From: an uncultured Oscillospiraceae bacterium
GTDB lineage: Bacteria > Bacillota > Clostridia > Oscillospirales > JAAYXM01
NCBI GenBank assembly: GCA_934446465.1
Contig: CAKSEF010000041.1
Span: 1-16,030, forward strand
Length of the DNA stretch: 16,030 bases
Reading direction: 5' to 3'
Shown here: positions 1-5,928 of the stretch, one piece after another
Numbering within the stretch: the first letter of the stretch is position 1
Layout: every line of letters begins with the position of its first letter
The notes under the pieces: generated by a model
Seen by the model: only the letters and a program-made list of their open reading frames with translations
Database searches by the model: none
What the model was told of the DNA's origin: nothing
Program-made: the position numbers and the translations under genes

Positions 1-230
1 CCGCGGTTTATATGTACTGCGCCGTTGTCGTCCGTCCACGCAACGCGGAACGTAATCTCGCGGTCGGGCTCGGTCATTCGCTCCAAGAGCGCGGCCTTTT
101 CATATTCGGGGTGTATTTCCACAATCGATGCAATGCCCGAAAAAACCTCCTCCGCAGTCTGAATAAACAACGGCTGGTCAGGATTCTTTTTCCTGATTTC
201 TTCAAGAACATTATTCATATAATCATTCAT
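1..230 (-). CDS. gdhA: NADP-type glutamate dehydrogenase, N-terminal part (runs off the left edge)
   Basis: Seen: the minus strand from the ATG at 230 translates without a stop to the window edge, giving 76 complete codons. The stretch includes NPDQPLFIQTAEEVF, HPEYEKAALLERMTEPDREI, TFRVAWTDDNGAVHINR. This is the conserved N-terminal segment of hexameric glutamate dehydrogenases (family pattern: NP.Q..F.QA..EV, ..ERM.EPERVI.FRV.W.DD.G...VNRG). The enzyme interconverts 2-oxoglutarate plus ammonium and glutamate in the cytoplasm. The catalytic lysines and Rossmann domain lie outside the window. The start is supported by GAGGGG six bases upstream. The gene lies 142 bases downstream of hydF in the same direction but has its own strong promoter at 272-300, so it is probably a separate unit. 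The family call is secure; NADP preference is inferred from the hexameric subgroup. Confidence 0.9.
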   Translation of the reverse strand, partial: MNDYMNNVLEEIRKKNPDQPLFIQTAEEVFSGIASIVEIHPEYEKAALLERMTEPDREITFRVAWTDDNGAVHINR

Positions 231-271
231 AAAATTCCCCTCGCAGTTTCATTTTATTACCAACGAAAGCA

Positions 272-300
272 ATAATATTCTCTGCCGAGGGGAAAGTCAA
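272..300 (-). promoter_or_regulatory. Sigma-A-type promoter for glutamate dehydrogenase
   Basis: On the minus strand, TTGACT (300-295) and TATTAT (277-272) are separated by exactly 17 bases. The expected start near 265 gives a 5' leader of about 35 bases. A 14-base palindrome, ATAATGTTCATTAT (300-313), abuts the upstream edge of the -35 box and could be an activator or repressor site; no regulator is identified. Confidence 0.75.
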
Positions 301-357
301 TAATGTTCATTATGAAAGATAAAAACAAAAGTGCTTATTTACATTAAAAAAGTAGTT

Positions 358-390
358 TAAAACGCCTGTAACTTATTTTTCAAAACAGGC
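358..390 (-). terminator. Possible weak terminator at the 3' end of hydF
   Basis: The minus strand has GCCTGT (390-385) and ACAGGC (369-364), a 6-bp stem with a 15-base loop that spans the hydF stop codon, followed by GTTTTAAA. The short stem and interrupted T-run make this a weak candidate. Confidence 0.35.
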
Positions 391-1551
391 TGACGCACGG
401 GAAAGAATCCCCCGCATATGCGCTATCGCCATGCCGTAATTGACAACGGGTATTCCCGCATTCCGGGCATCATTTACGCGCCTTGACATTTCGCGGTCAT
501 TTATCATGCAGCCGCCGCAGTGTATAATAAGCGCATACTTTGACAGGTCTGACGGGAAATCTCCGCCCGAAGTGAACTCGAACTGCGGACTTACACCCGT
601 GTACCTGCGGAGCAGATTCGGTATCTTTACCGTGCCTATATCCTGACACGTCCGATGATGAGTACACGCCTCGCAAATTAAAACTCTGTCGCCCTCACAA
701 AGCCCGTCAATCGCCGCCGCACCCTCAAGGAGCGCACTAAAGTTCCCCTTATACCGCGCAAATAACAGCGAAAATGATGTAAGGGGTATATTTTTCGGCA
801 CCTTTTCATCCGCGATGTGGAACACCTGCGAGTCGCATACGGCAATCTTCGGCTCCTTTGCAAGCGAAGAAAGCGCATCGTCTATCTCCGTCTCACGGCA
901 CAGTATCGGAATTGCACCGGAATCAAGAACATCGCGCAATGTCTGCTGCTGAGGAAGAATGAGACGCCCTTTCGGCGCCGCCGCGTCTATCGGAGTTATG
1001 AGAAGAACCGTGTCCCCGCGCTCAATCAGGTCTCCTATTATCCGTCTTTTCTCTGCCCGTGCAAACGAGCCGAGAAGGTTCTTAAGCTCGGTTATGTTCT
1101 TCCCGTTCTTTGCGCTGACATATATTTCATTTTCCTTTGCCTCGGGTATCTCGGACAGCGTGTCTGCCTTGTTGTAAACCGTTATATGCGGTATCCCGAG
1201 TCTCTTAATCTCGCCTAAAAGCTCATTTTCTTCTTCGGCGGGTCCCTTTTTCACATCACGGACAAGAATTGCAATGTCCGTTCCTCGCAGTATTTTTTTC
1301 GTCTGTGCAACGCGCTTTTCGCCGAGCTCACCAAAGTCGTCAATGCCCGCAGTATCGATTATTTCGCACGCGCCGAGCGGCAGAAGCTCCATCGTCTTGC
1401 GCACGGGGTCGGTCGTTGTTCCCGCAGTTTCCGAAACTACGGAAACGCCCTGACCCGTAATTGCGTTAATGAGGCTGGATTTTCCCGCATTCCGCGCACC
1501 GAAAATCGCAATCCGCACACGGTCGGCGCTTACGGTGTCGTTAAGTCCCAT
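373..1551 (-). CDS. hydF: [FeFe]-hydrogenase maturation GTPase HydF
   Basis: HydF is the GTPase and scaffold on which the 2Fe subcluster of the H-cluster is assembled before transfer to apo-hydrogenase (established). At 392 residues this is normal length. Seen: Era/TrmE-like G motifs, namely G1 GARNAGKS (18-25), G3 DTAG (66-69), G4 NKAD (127-130) and G5 SAK (146-148). A middle dimerization-like region follows, then the C-terminal cluster-binding pattern CTH (C296, H298) plus HCGGC (H344, C345, C348), giving Cys-X48-Cys-X2-Cys. The ATG at 1551 has AGGAGG eight bases upstream, and that site overlaps the hydG stop, so the two genes are translated as neighbours in one operon. It is the last gene of the maturation operon. 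All cluster ligands are present, so the protein should be functional. Confidence 0.96.
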   Translation of the reverse strand: MGLNDTVSADRVRIAIFGARNAGKSSLINAITGQGVSVVSETAGTTTDPVRKTMELLPLGACEIIDTAGIDDFGELGEKRVAQTKKILRGTDIAILVRDVKKGPAEEENELLGEIKRLGIPHITVYNKADTLSEIPEAKENEIYVSAKNGKNITELKNLLGSFARAEKRRIIGDLIERGDTVLLITPIDAAAPKGRLILPQQQTLRDVLDSGAIPILCRETEIDDALSSLAKEPKIAVCDSQVFHIADEKVPKNIPLTSFSLLFARYKGNFSALLEGAAAIDGLCEGDRVLICEACTHHRTCQDIGTVKIPNLLRRYTGVSPQFEFTSGGDFPSDLSKYALIIHCGGCMINDREMSRRVNDARNAGIPVVNYGMAIAHMRGILSRASACFEK

Positions 1552-1563
1552 TATTTACGCCTC

Positions 1564-3012
1564 CTAAAATCTGAAGTCGCGTTTGTTTGAGTTCTTTATA
1601 TCCTCAATGTGCTGACGCGCAATTTCGCGCACGTTTTCCCGCGGGATACGCATAAGCTCGTCCGCGACCATCTTATAACCGATTTCCTTCGTCTTGTCGG
1701 ACGCATAATCGACGAGATATTCGGTAAGGGTCATAAGAGCGTTCGGATGGCAGCAGTTCAGTATCTGCCCGCTCTTGCACAGCGACATAAACCTGTCGCC
1801 CGTGCGCCCTTCGCGGTAGCACGCCGTGCAGAACGACGGTATGTGCCCGTTCTCCATGAGCCAGCAGACAACCTCGTCAAGCGTGCGCGTATCGGAAACG
1901 TCAAACTGCTCCGTATCGTGCGGTCGGAGCTTTTCCGCATATCCGCCGACGGACGTCCTCGAGCCCCCGCTTACCTGCGAAACGCCCAGACGCAGGAGCT
2001 TTCCGCGAACGTTCTCCGACTCGCGGGTTGAAATTATAATTCCCGTGTACGGAACCGCAAGTCGTATGCAGGCCGTTATTTTTGCGAAAATCTCATCGGA
2101 AATGGAGTTATCAAACGCATCGGCGTCAATATCGTCCGCGTGCTTGATTCTCGGAACGCTTATTGTGTGAGGCCCTACGCCGTGCACCGCTTCGAGATGC
2201 TCGGCGTGCATGATGAGTCCCGCAAACTCGTACTTATAAAGCTCGAGCCCGAAAAGAACGCCGAGTCCGACATCGTCTATCCCGCCCTGCATCGCTCTGT
2301 CCATTGCTTCGGTATGGTAATCGTAATCGTGCTTCGGCCCTGTGGGGTGAAGCTCGAGATAGCTCTTTTTGTGATATGTTTCCTGGAACAGAATATATGT
2401 TCCTATCCCCGCATCGCGCAGGCGCGTATAATTTTCAACCGTGGTCGCCGCGATATTTACGTTCACACGGCGTATCGCGCCGTTCTTATGCTTTATCGAG
2501 TAAATCGTGTCGATGCACTCGAGTATATACTCAAGCGGGTTGTTCTTCGGGTCCTCGCCCGCCTCTATCGCAAGGCGCTTATGCCCCATGTCCTGAAGCG
2601 CAATCACCTCGCGGCGCACCTCTTCCTGCGTGAGCTTTTTGCGGGCTATGTGCTTATTTTTGAGATGATACGGGCAGTATACGCACCCGTTTACGCAGTA
2701 GTTTGACAGATACAGCGGTGCAAATATAACTATGCGGTTGCCGTAAAACGCGAGCTTGATTTCCTCCGCTATCTCGTATATCTTCTGTATTTTTTCGGGG
2801 ATTTCACACGCGAGAAGAACCGATGCTTCGCGGTGCGTAAGCCCCGCGCACACGCATCCGCGCGCCGTCTTTTTGGGACGCGCTTTCTCGAGAATCTCGT
2901 CAATGAGTGCCTCGTTATTTTTGTTTTTTTCGGCATATTCGAGGGTTTCGAGTATTTCCTCGTCGTTTATAAACTCCTCCGCCGACAATGATTTTGGATT
3001 ATATACAGCCAT
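1564..3012 (-). CDS. hydG: [FeFe]-hydrogenase maturation radical SAM tyrosine lyase HydG
   Basis: HydG cleaves tyrosine to p-cresol and dehydroglycine and yields the CO and cyanide ligands of the H-cluster, delivered on an Fe-cysteine synthon (established). At 482 residues it is full length. Seen: the radical SAM CX3CX2C motif CVNGCVYC (C106, C110, C113), a TIM-barrel region including AGED (151-154) and LFQETYH (208-214), and the C-terminal auxiliary-cluster motif CTAC (C395, C398) with C421, which fits CX2CX22C. Start at the ATG at 3012, with AAGGAAA about ten bases upstream. It lies 43 bases after hydE and 12 bases before hydF. Having both cysteine clusters separates it from ThiH, which lacks the HydG-type C-terminal cluster site. 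Confidence 0.97.
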   Translation of the reverse strand: MAVYNPKSLSAEEFINDEEILETLEYAEKNKNNEALIDEILEKARPKKTARGCVCAGLTHREASVLLACEIPEKIQKIYEIAEEIKLAFYGNRIVIFAPLYLSNYCVNGCVYCPYHLKNKHIARKKLTQEEVRREVIALQDMGHKRLAIEAGEDPKNNPLEYILECIDTIYSIKHKNGAIRRVNVNIAATTVENYTRLRDAGIGTYILFQETYHKKSYLELHPTGPKHDYDYHTEAMDRAMQGGIDDVGLGVLFGLELYKYEFAGLIMHAEHLEAVHGVGPHTISVPRIKHADDIDADAFDNSISDEIFAKITACIRLAVPYTGIIISTRESENVRGKLLRLGVSQVSGGSRTSVGGYAEKLRPHDTEQFDVSDTRTLDEVVCWLMENGHIPSFCTACYREGRTGDRFMSLCKSGQILNCCHPNALMTLTEYLVDYASDKTKEIGYKMVADELMRIPRENVREIARQHIEDIKNSNKRDFRF

Positions 3013-3055
3013 TTTTCCGTTTCCTTTCTTTCGGGTAGGTGTTCCTCCCCGTCAG

Positions 3056-4105
3056 CTATTTAATTATATCTCCGCGCGAAACGCAAATTTCGTAACCTAT
3101 GCTCCGCATCTGCTTTTGCAGGGACTCTAACCCCTCCGCGCTCTCGATACCCGTTGATGCCTTGCCGTTGTACAGGGCATATTTTTCGCGCGTTGATGCA
3201 GGCGACAGGTTCGGCATAACAACATTCGCGCCCGAAAGCATCCCCCGTATACGTCCGTCGCCCGAGAGCGACGCAAGCGCCGTCGTAGCCGGCAGGAGAA
3301 TGTTCGGGAACATAATGCGTATTATTGACAGCAGATAGCAAGTCTTTCCCGCATCTCCCGCGGGAAAATCCGCAAACGGCGTGTCTCTGTGCGGTATAAA
3401 CGGCCCGATTCCGCACATATCGGGCGCAAACTCCTCAATAAATTTGAGGTCTTTTGCAAGCGTTTCCTCCATTTGGTACGGCGAGCCGACCATGAACCCG
3501 GCCCCTGTCTGATATCCCAGCTCTTTTAAGAGCTTCAGCGAGTCCATTCTGTTTTCAAACGACATCGCGCTCGGGTGCAGTTTTTCGTAATGCTCCCGGT
3601 CGGCAGTCTCATGGCGGAGCAGGTATCTGTCCGCGCCCGCCCTTTTGAGCCTTGCGAAGCTCTCATATCCCCGCTCGCCGAGGGAAAGCGTAACGGCGCA
3701 GTCGGGAAAAGCATTCTTTATTCGGTCAATCAGCGGAACGAGAACATCATCGGTATAGAATCCGTCCTCCCCGCCCTGCATGACAAATGTGCGGAAGCCG
3801 AGGGCGTATCCCCTCTCACAGCACGCAAAAATCTCGTCCGGCAAAAGCCGAAAACGCGAGCACGAGCTGTTCCCCGCACGTATTCCGCAGTAACGGCAGT
3901 TGTTTTTGCAGTAATTTGATATCTCAATCAATCCGCGTATAAAAACCTTGTTTCCGTAAACCCTTTTCCGCTCAGCCTCGGCAACGGAAGCGAGATATTC
4001 CGCATTTTCCGCGTTATACAGAGAAACTATCTCACCGTACTCCGAAACTGACAAACTGCGTTTTGATATAAGAGCTTCTGCAAGAGATAAAAATTTTTCG
4101 TTCAT
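3056..4105 (-). CDS. hydE: [FeFe]-hydrogenase maturation radical SAM enzyme HydE
   Basis: HydE is a radical SAM enzyme that acts on the HydG-made Fe(CO)2(CN)-cysteine species during 2Fe-subcluster assembly (established). Length 349 residues, typical. Seen: the CX3CX2C motif CKNNCRYC (C66, C70, C73) directly after ISNY, then MQGGEDGFYTDD (109-120), RHETADREHYEKLHP (164-178) and GAGFMVGSPYQ (201-211), all in the BioB/PylB/HydE fold order. The ATG at 4105 follows the upstream regulator stop by one base and has no strong ribosome binding site of its own, which suggests translational coupling. HydE is distinguished from PylB and BioB by its hydG/hydF neighbours and by the RHETA...LHP segment. Confidence 0.95.
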   Translation of the reverse strand: MNEKFLSLAEALISKRSLSVSEYGEIVSLYNAENAEYLASVAEAERKRVYGNKVFIRGLIEISNYCKNNCRYCGIRAGNSSCSRFRLLPDEIFACCERGYALGFRTFVMQGGEDGFYTDDVLVPLIDRIKNAFPDCAVTLSLGERGYESFARLKRAGADRYLLRHETADREHYEKLHPSAMSFENRMDSLKLLKELGYQTGAGFMVGSPYQMEETLAKDLKFIEEFAPDMCGIGPFIPHRDTPFADFPAGDAGKTCYLLSIIRIMFPNILLPATTALASLSGDGRIRGMLSGANVVMPNLSPASTREKYALYNGKASTGIESAEGLESLQKQMRSIGYEICVSRGDIIK

Positions 4106-4106
4106 G

Positions 4107-4352
4107 TCAGATGTTTGAGTAAGCCGTCTTGACGCTTATGCCGGAAATCCTGCCTACCTTCCCCGCAAGCGCCGAAATTGTGTCTGACGGTGCGTCAACC
4201 GCGATACTTATAATGTTGATTCCGCGCTTGTGATACGGAATACCCATTCTGCCGATAATAAAGCTTCCGTACTCGTGAAGAAGGGCGTTGAGCTCCTCGA
4301 CAGATGCAATCTCCTCGACAATTATTCCCATAACCGCAACTCGTGTTTCCAT
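4107..4352 (-). CDS. TM1266-family putative iron-only hydrogenase system regulator
   Basis: An 81-residue protein with an ACT/NikR-C-like alternation of strands and helices: RVAVMGIIVE (4-13), a helix around 18-28, FIIGRMGIPYHKRGINIISI (31-50), then VDAPSDTISALAGKVGRI. This matches the TM1266-type family that commonly accompanies hydEFG and hydrogenase genes and is called a putative regulator from context; its ligand and mechanism are not established. No DNA-binding helix-turn-helix is visible, so it may sense rather than bind DNA. It is the first gene after the operon promoter and leader, with GGGAGG seven bases before the ATG. Its position directly downstream of a possible attenuator is notable. 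Confidence 0.88.
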   Translation of the reverse strand: METRVAVMGIIVEEIASVEELNALLHEYGSFIIGRMGIPYHKRGINIISIAVDAPSDTISALAGKVGRISGISVKTAYSNI

Positions 4353-4366
4353 ATTTCTGCCTCCCT

Positions 4367-4402
4367 AAAAAAATTAACCGCGTCCTCGGAAAGAGAACGC
4401 GG
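4367..4402 (-). terminator. Intrinsic-terminator hairpin inside the hyd operon leader
   Basis: Reading the minus strand, CCGCGTTCTC (4402-4393) pairs with GAGGACGCGG (4387-4378), a 10-bp stem closed by a 5-base loop. The single non-Watson-Crick pair is a G-U that exists only in minus-strand RNA. TTAATTTTTTT follows immediately. The hairpin sits between the operon promoter and the first ribosome binding site, as an attenuator would. Alternatively it ends readthrough from the upstream peptidase gene. Confidence 0.7.
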
Positions 4403-4461
4403 CAAAACTTATTCAACGATAAATATTGCCTTGTGGTCGGATAAAATCTTTCCGTCAGGTT
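4367..4461 (-). promoter_or_regulatory. Structured 5' leader of the hydrogenase-maturation operon, possible attenuator
   Basis: From the predicted start near 4461 the leader can form three hairpins: CGGA/TCCG (4454-4451 with 4441-4438); GGCAA/TTGCC (4430-4426 with 4405-4401) extended by TTTAT/ATAAG across a symmetric 2x2 internal loop with loop CGTTGA; and a 10-bp terminator-like stem (4402-4378). The middle hairpin and the terminator stem share bases 4401-4402, so they compete at two base pairs only. I do not recognise a known riboswitch class. The pairings are seen; a regulatory switch is inference. Confidence 0.5.
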
Positions 4462-4467
4462 TCTATC

Positions 4468-4496
4468 ATTATATATCATATCTTGAAAAAAATCAA
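4468..4496 (-). promoter_or_regulatory. Promoter of the hydrogenase-maturation operon with an FNR-like palindrome
   Basis: On the minus strand TTGATT (4496-4491) and a perfect TATAAT (4473-4468) are 17 bases apart. The -35 box lies within the imperfect palindrome TTGATTTTTTTCAA (4496-4483), which matches the FNR/CRP-type pattern TTGAT-N4-ATCAA at nine of ten defined positions. Overlap with -35 would predict repression when occupied. The promoter is well supported; the regulator identity is speculative, because a T-run makes this palindrome easier to get by chance. Confidence 0.75.
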
Positions 4497-4526
4497 GAAA
4501 ATTAGAGCTCTGATTTCGTGTTGATT

Positions 4527-5177
4527 TCACGGCAGGCACACTTTGCACGGTTCGTACTTGCCGTCTTCAAATTCCTCTTTTGTCAATCGGTGTATATTCG
4601 TCTTGTTCCTCACGAAAATACATTGGCGTTCATGGTATTTTTCACCGGATGATGTTACGTAAAAATCCCCGTAATACTTACCGCGGACATACGCGTTCCT
4701 TATAACAAGCGCACCAAGCACGGCAAGCAGAAGGACGGAAACGGCACATACTGTTTTTACCGCACGCCTGTTGTCCGACGGCGGGTTCAGAAGATAGTGC
4801 GCAAATTCGTTTGCCTCATATTCTTCCTGCACATCCCGCCCCATACGCATCTCCGACGACAAGTGGCTCAGATATATATGCCCTGCCTCGTGCGCGAGGA
4901 CAATCGTCTTCTCCGACTCCGAGAGACTGTCGTGCAGAAAGACAATCCGATAATTTCTATCGGCATATGTAAATCCCCTGAGCTTTTTTGCAACGTCTTT
5001 CAGCTTAAGCGCATCCAAAAGCTGTTCCACATTTTCGTCATTATAAATGTTGTTGTATTCAACTATTGTGTATCCCTGTTTCTCTATTGCCGAGTACAGT
5101 GCCGAAGAAACGCAGCGTTTAATTCCGAATTCCTTTTTAAAGCTTAATGTCTTTTTCCTTATCTCACTGGTTGTCAT
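4527..5177 (-). CDS. Membrane-anchored ImmA/IrrE-type metallopeptidase
   Basis: A 216-residue protein. Seen: an ImmA/IrrE-type zinc peptidase core with KTIVLAHEAGHIYLSHL, whose HEAGH (96-100) is the HEXXH zinc site, followed by EEYEANEFAHYLL (118-130) with the likely third ligand glutamate. A hydrophobic segment (about 141-159) follows, then a short C-terminal domain with YHERQC (181-186) and EPCKVC (209-214), a Cys/His arrangement that could bind a metal. Soluble family members cleave XRE repressors, as ImmA does to ImmR in ICEBs1 (established). This gene overlaps the end of an XRE gene by 14 bases, so that repressor is the likely substrate (inference). The membrane anchor and the Cys-rich tail are unusual additions. 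No phage or ICE genes are nearby. The ATG at 5177 has only a weak binding site, consistent with coupling. Confidence 0.82.
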   Translation of the reverse strand: MTTSEIRKKTLSFKKEFGIKRCVSSALYSAIEKQGYTIVEYNNIYNDENVEQLLDALKLKDVAKKLRGFTYADRNYRIVFLHDSLSESEKTIVLAHEAGHIYLSHLSSEMRMGRDVQEEYEANEFAHYLLNPPSDNRRAVKTVCAVSVLLLAVLGALVIRNAYVRGKYYGDFYVTSSGEKYHERQCIFVRNKTNIHRLTKEEFEDGKYEPCKVCLP

Positions 5178-5718
5178 TTCTCTTTTTCTTCCTTATTCCC
5201 CTCAATGCCTTCGCCGCACGCTCGTCGTCTTCGTCCCCGTTCACAAACGATATTCCGTCAAACGCTCTGATAGCCGCGTCTCCCGAAATATTCGCGCATC
5301 TTGCATACTCAACCATCATCATTGTCCTTATTGAACTCAGAGCGCGTTCGTCAAGCTTTTTAACGAGTCCCTGACCCCTGTCGTCCAAAAGAGACATAAT
5401 ATTTACCCTGTTGTTGTCCTCGGGTGAGTTGAACCTGTCCGTAATCTTTGTGGGGAACACGCCTATGTCCCTAATCATTTGGTGGGTGTTGCTGTTATAG
5501 TCATAGAACAGTATAAGCGCAAGATATGTGCACCACGTCATCTTCCTGTCCCCGCGCTCTATCGCGCCGTATGTCTGACGTGATACGCCTATCATGTTCG
5601 CAAGCTCACCCTGCGAGATTTTTGCCTTGCCCCTGAGCGAGACAAGCTCCTTTGAAAAGCGCAGAATAAGCTCGTCCATTTCTTTCCTCGTCAAATTGCG
5701 TTTTTTCTTTGCTTTCAT
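5164..5718 (-). CDS. XRE-family helix-turn-helix transcriptional regulator
   Basis: A 184-residue protein from the chosen start. The helix-turn-helix lies at about 24-72: ELVSLRGKAKISQGELANMI, then GVSRQTYGAIERGDRKM, a typical XRE/Cro fold. The C-terminal half has no recognised domain; it contains a mixed helical segment and ends in a very basic tail (KALRGIRKKKRNDNQ). An upstream in-frame ATG at 5751 is unlikely, because it sits about where transcription from the promoter at 5755-5783 should begin. GGAGG at 5729-5725 is placed six bases before the ATG at 5718 and three before the adjacent ATG at 5721. It overlaps the downstream metallopeptidase gene by 14 bases, an ImmR/ImmA-like pairing. 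Likely an autoregulator whose operator lies in the divergent intergenic region; it might also control the SLH/ubiquitin-like gene. Confidence 0.88.
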   Translation of the reverse strand: MKAKKKRNLTRKEMDELILRFSKELVSLRGKAKISQGELANMIGVSRQTYGAIERGDRKMTWCTYLALILFYDYNSNTHQMIRDIGVFPTKITDRFNSPEDNNRVNIMSLLDDRGQGLVKKLDERALSSIRTMMMVEYARCANISGDAAIRAFDGISFVNGDEDDERAAKALRGIRKKKRNDNQ

Positions 5719-5754
5719 CATGAACCTCCGATAGTTTACTGTGTCCCGCATATT

Positions 5755-5783
5755 ATTATACTTATTGTTATAAAACTTGTCAA
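5755..5783 (-). promoter_or_regulatory. Consensus promoter of the XRE-metallopeptidase operon
   Basis: The minus strand reads TTGACA (5783-5778), a 17-base spacer, then TATAAT (5760-5755): a perfect match to the vegetative consensus. It fixes the XRE gene start, since the ATG at 5751 would fall at or before the transcription start. Confidence 0.9.
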
Positions 5784-5787
5784 TTCA

Positions 5788-5812
5788 TTTGAGAAAATTT
5801 TTATTTTTCAAA
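5788..5812. repeat. Inverted repeat between divergent promoters, possible operator
   Basis: TTTGAGAAA (5788-5796) is complementary to TTTTTCAAA (5804-5812), with one G-T pair and a 7-base AT spacer. It sits just upstream of the XRE -35 box and about 50 bases from the plus-strand promoter. It could be an XRE operator or simply AT-rich sequence. Confidence 0.3.
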
Positions 5813-5860
5813 CTCCGTCCCTGAAATCTGCCTCGCGGGTATTTTTCGGGCGGATTCCCC

Positions 5861-5889
5861 TTGTGCCGAATCTCAGAGTGTGCTAAAAT
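5861..5889 (+). promoter_or_regulatory. Promoter of the SLH/ubiquitin-like surface protein
   Basis: TTGTGC (5861-5866), a 17-base spacer and TAAAAT (5884-5889), with TGC directly before the -10 (extended -10). The leader is about 33 bases and carries AAGGAGG (5915-5921) seven bases before the ATG. Confidence 0.65.
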
Positions 5890-5928
5890 AATGCCGTAAC
5901 CGCAAATATTTCTTAAGGAGGAATCATC

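Noticed and set aside
12..275. Plus-strand 87-codon frame at the left end
   Set aside because: The opposite strand encodes recognisable glutamate dehydrogenase with promoter and ribosome binding site.
2140..2706. Plus-strand 188-codon frame
   Set aside because: Antisense shadow of hydG, whose motifs are complete in the other strand.
4367..4461. Assignment of the hyd leader to a known riboswitch (preQ1, THF, fluoride, ZTP, c-di-GMP)
   Set aside because: None of the conserved core sequences of these classes that I know is present.
5719..5751. ATG at 5751 as start of the XRE regulator
   Set aside because: It lies at or before the transcription start of the perfect promoter at 5755-5783, while GGAGG serves the ATG at 5718.
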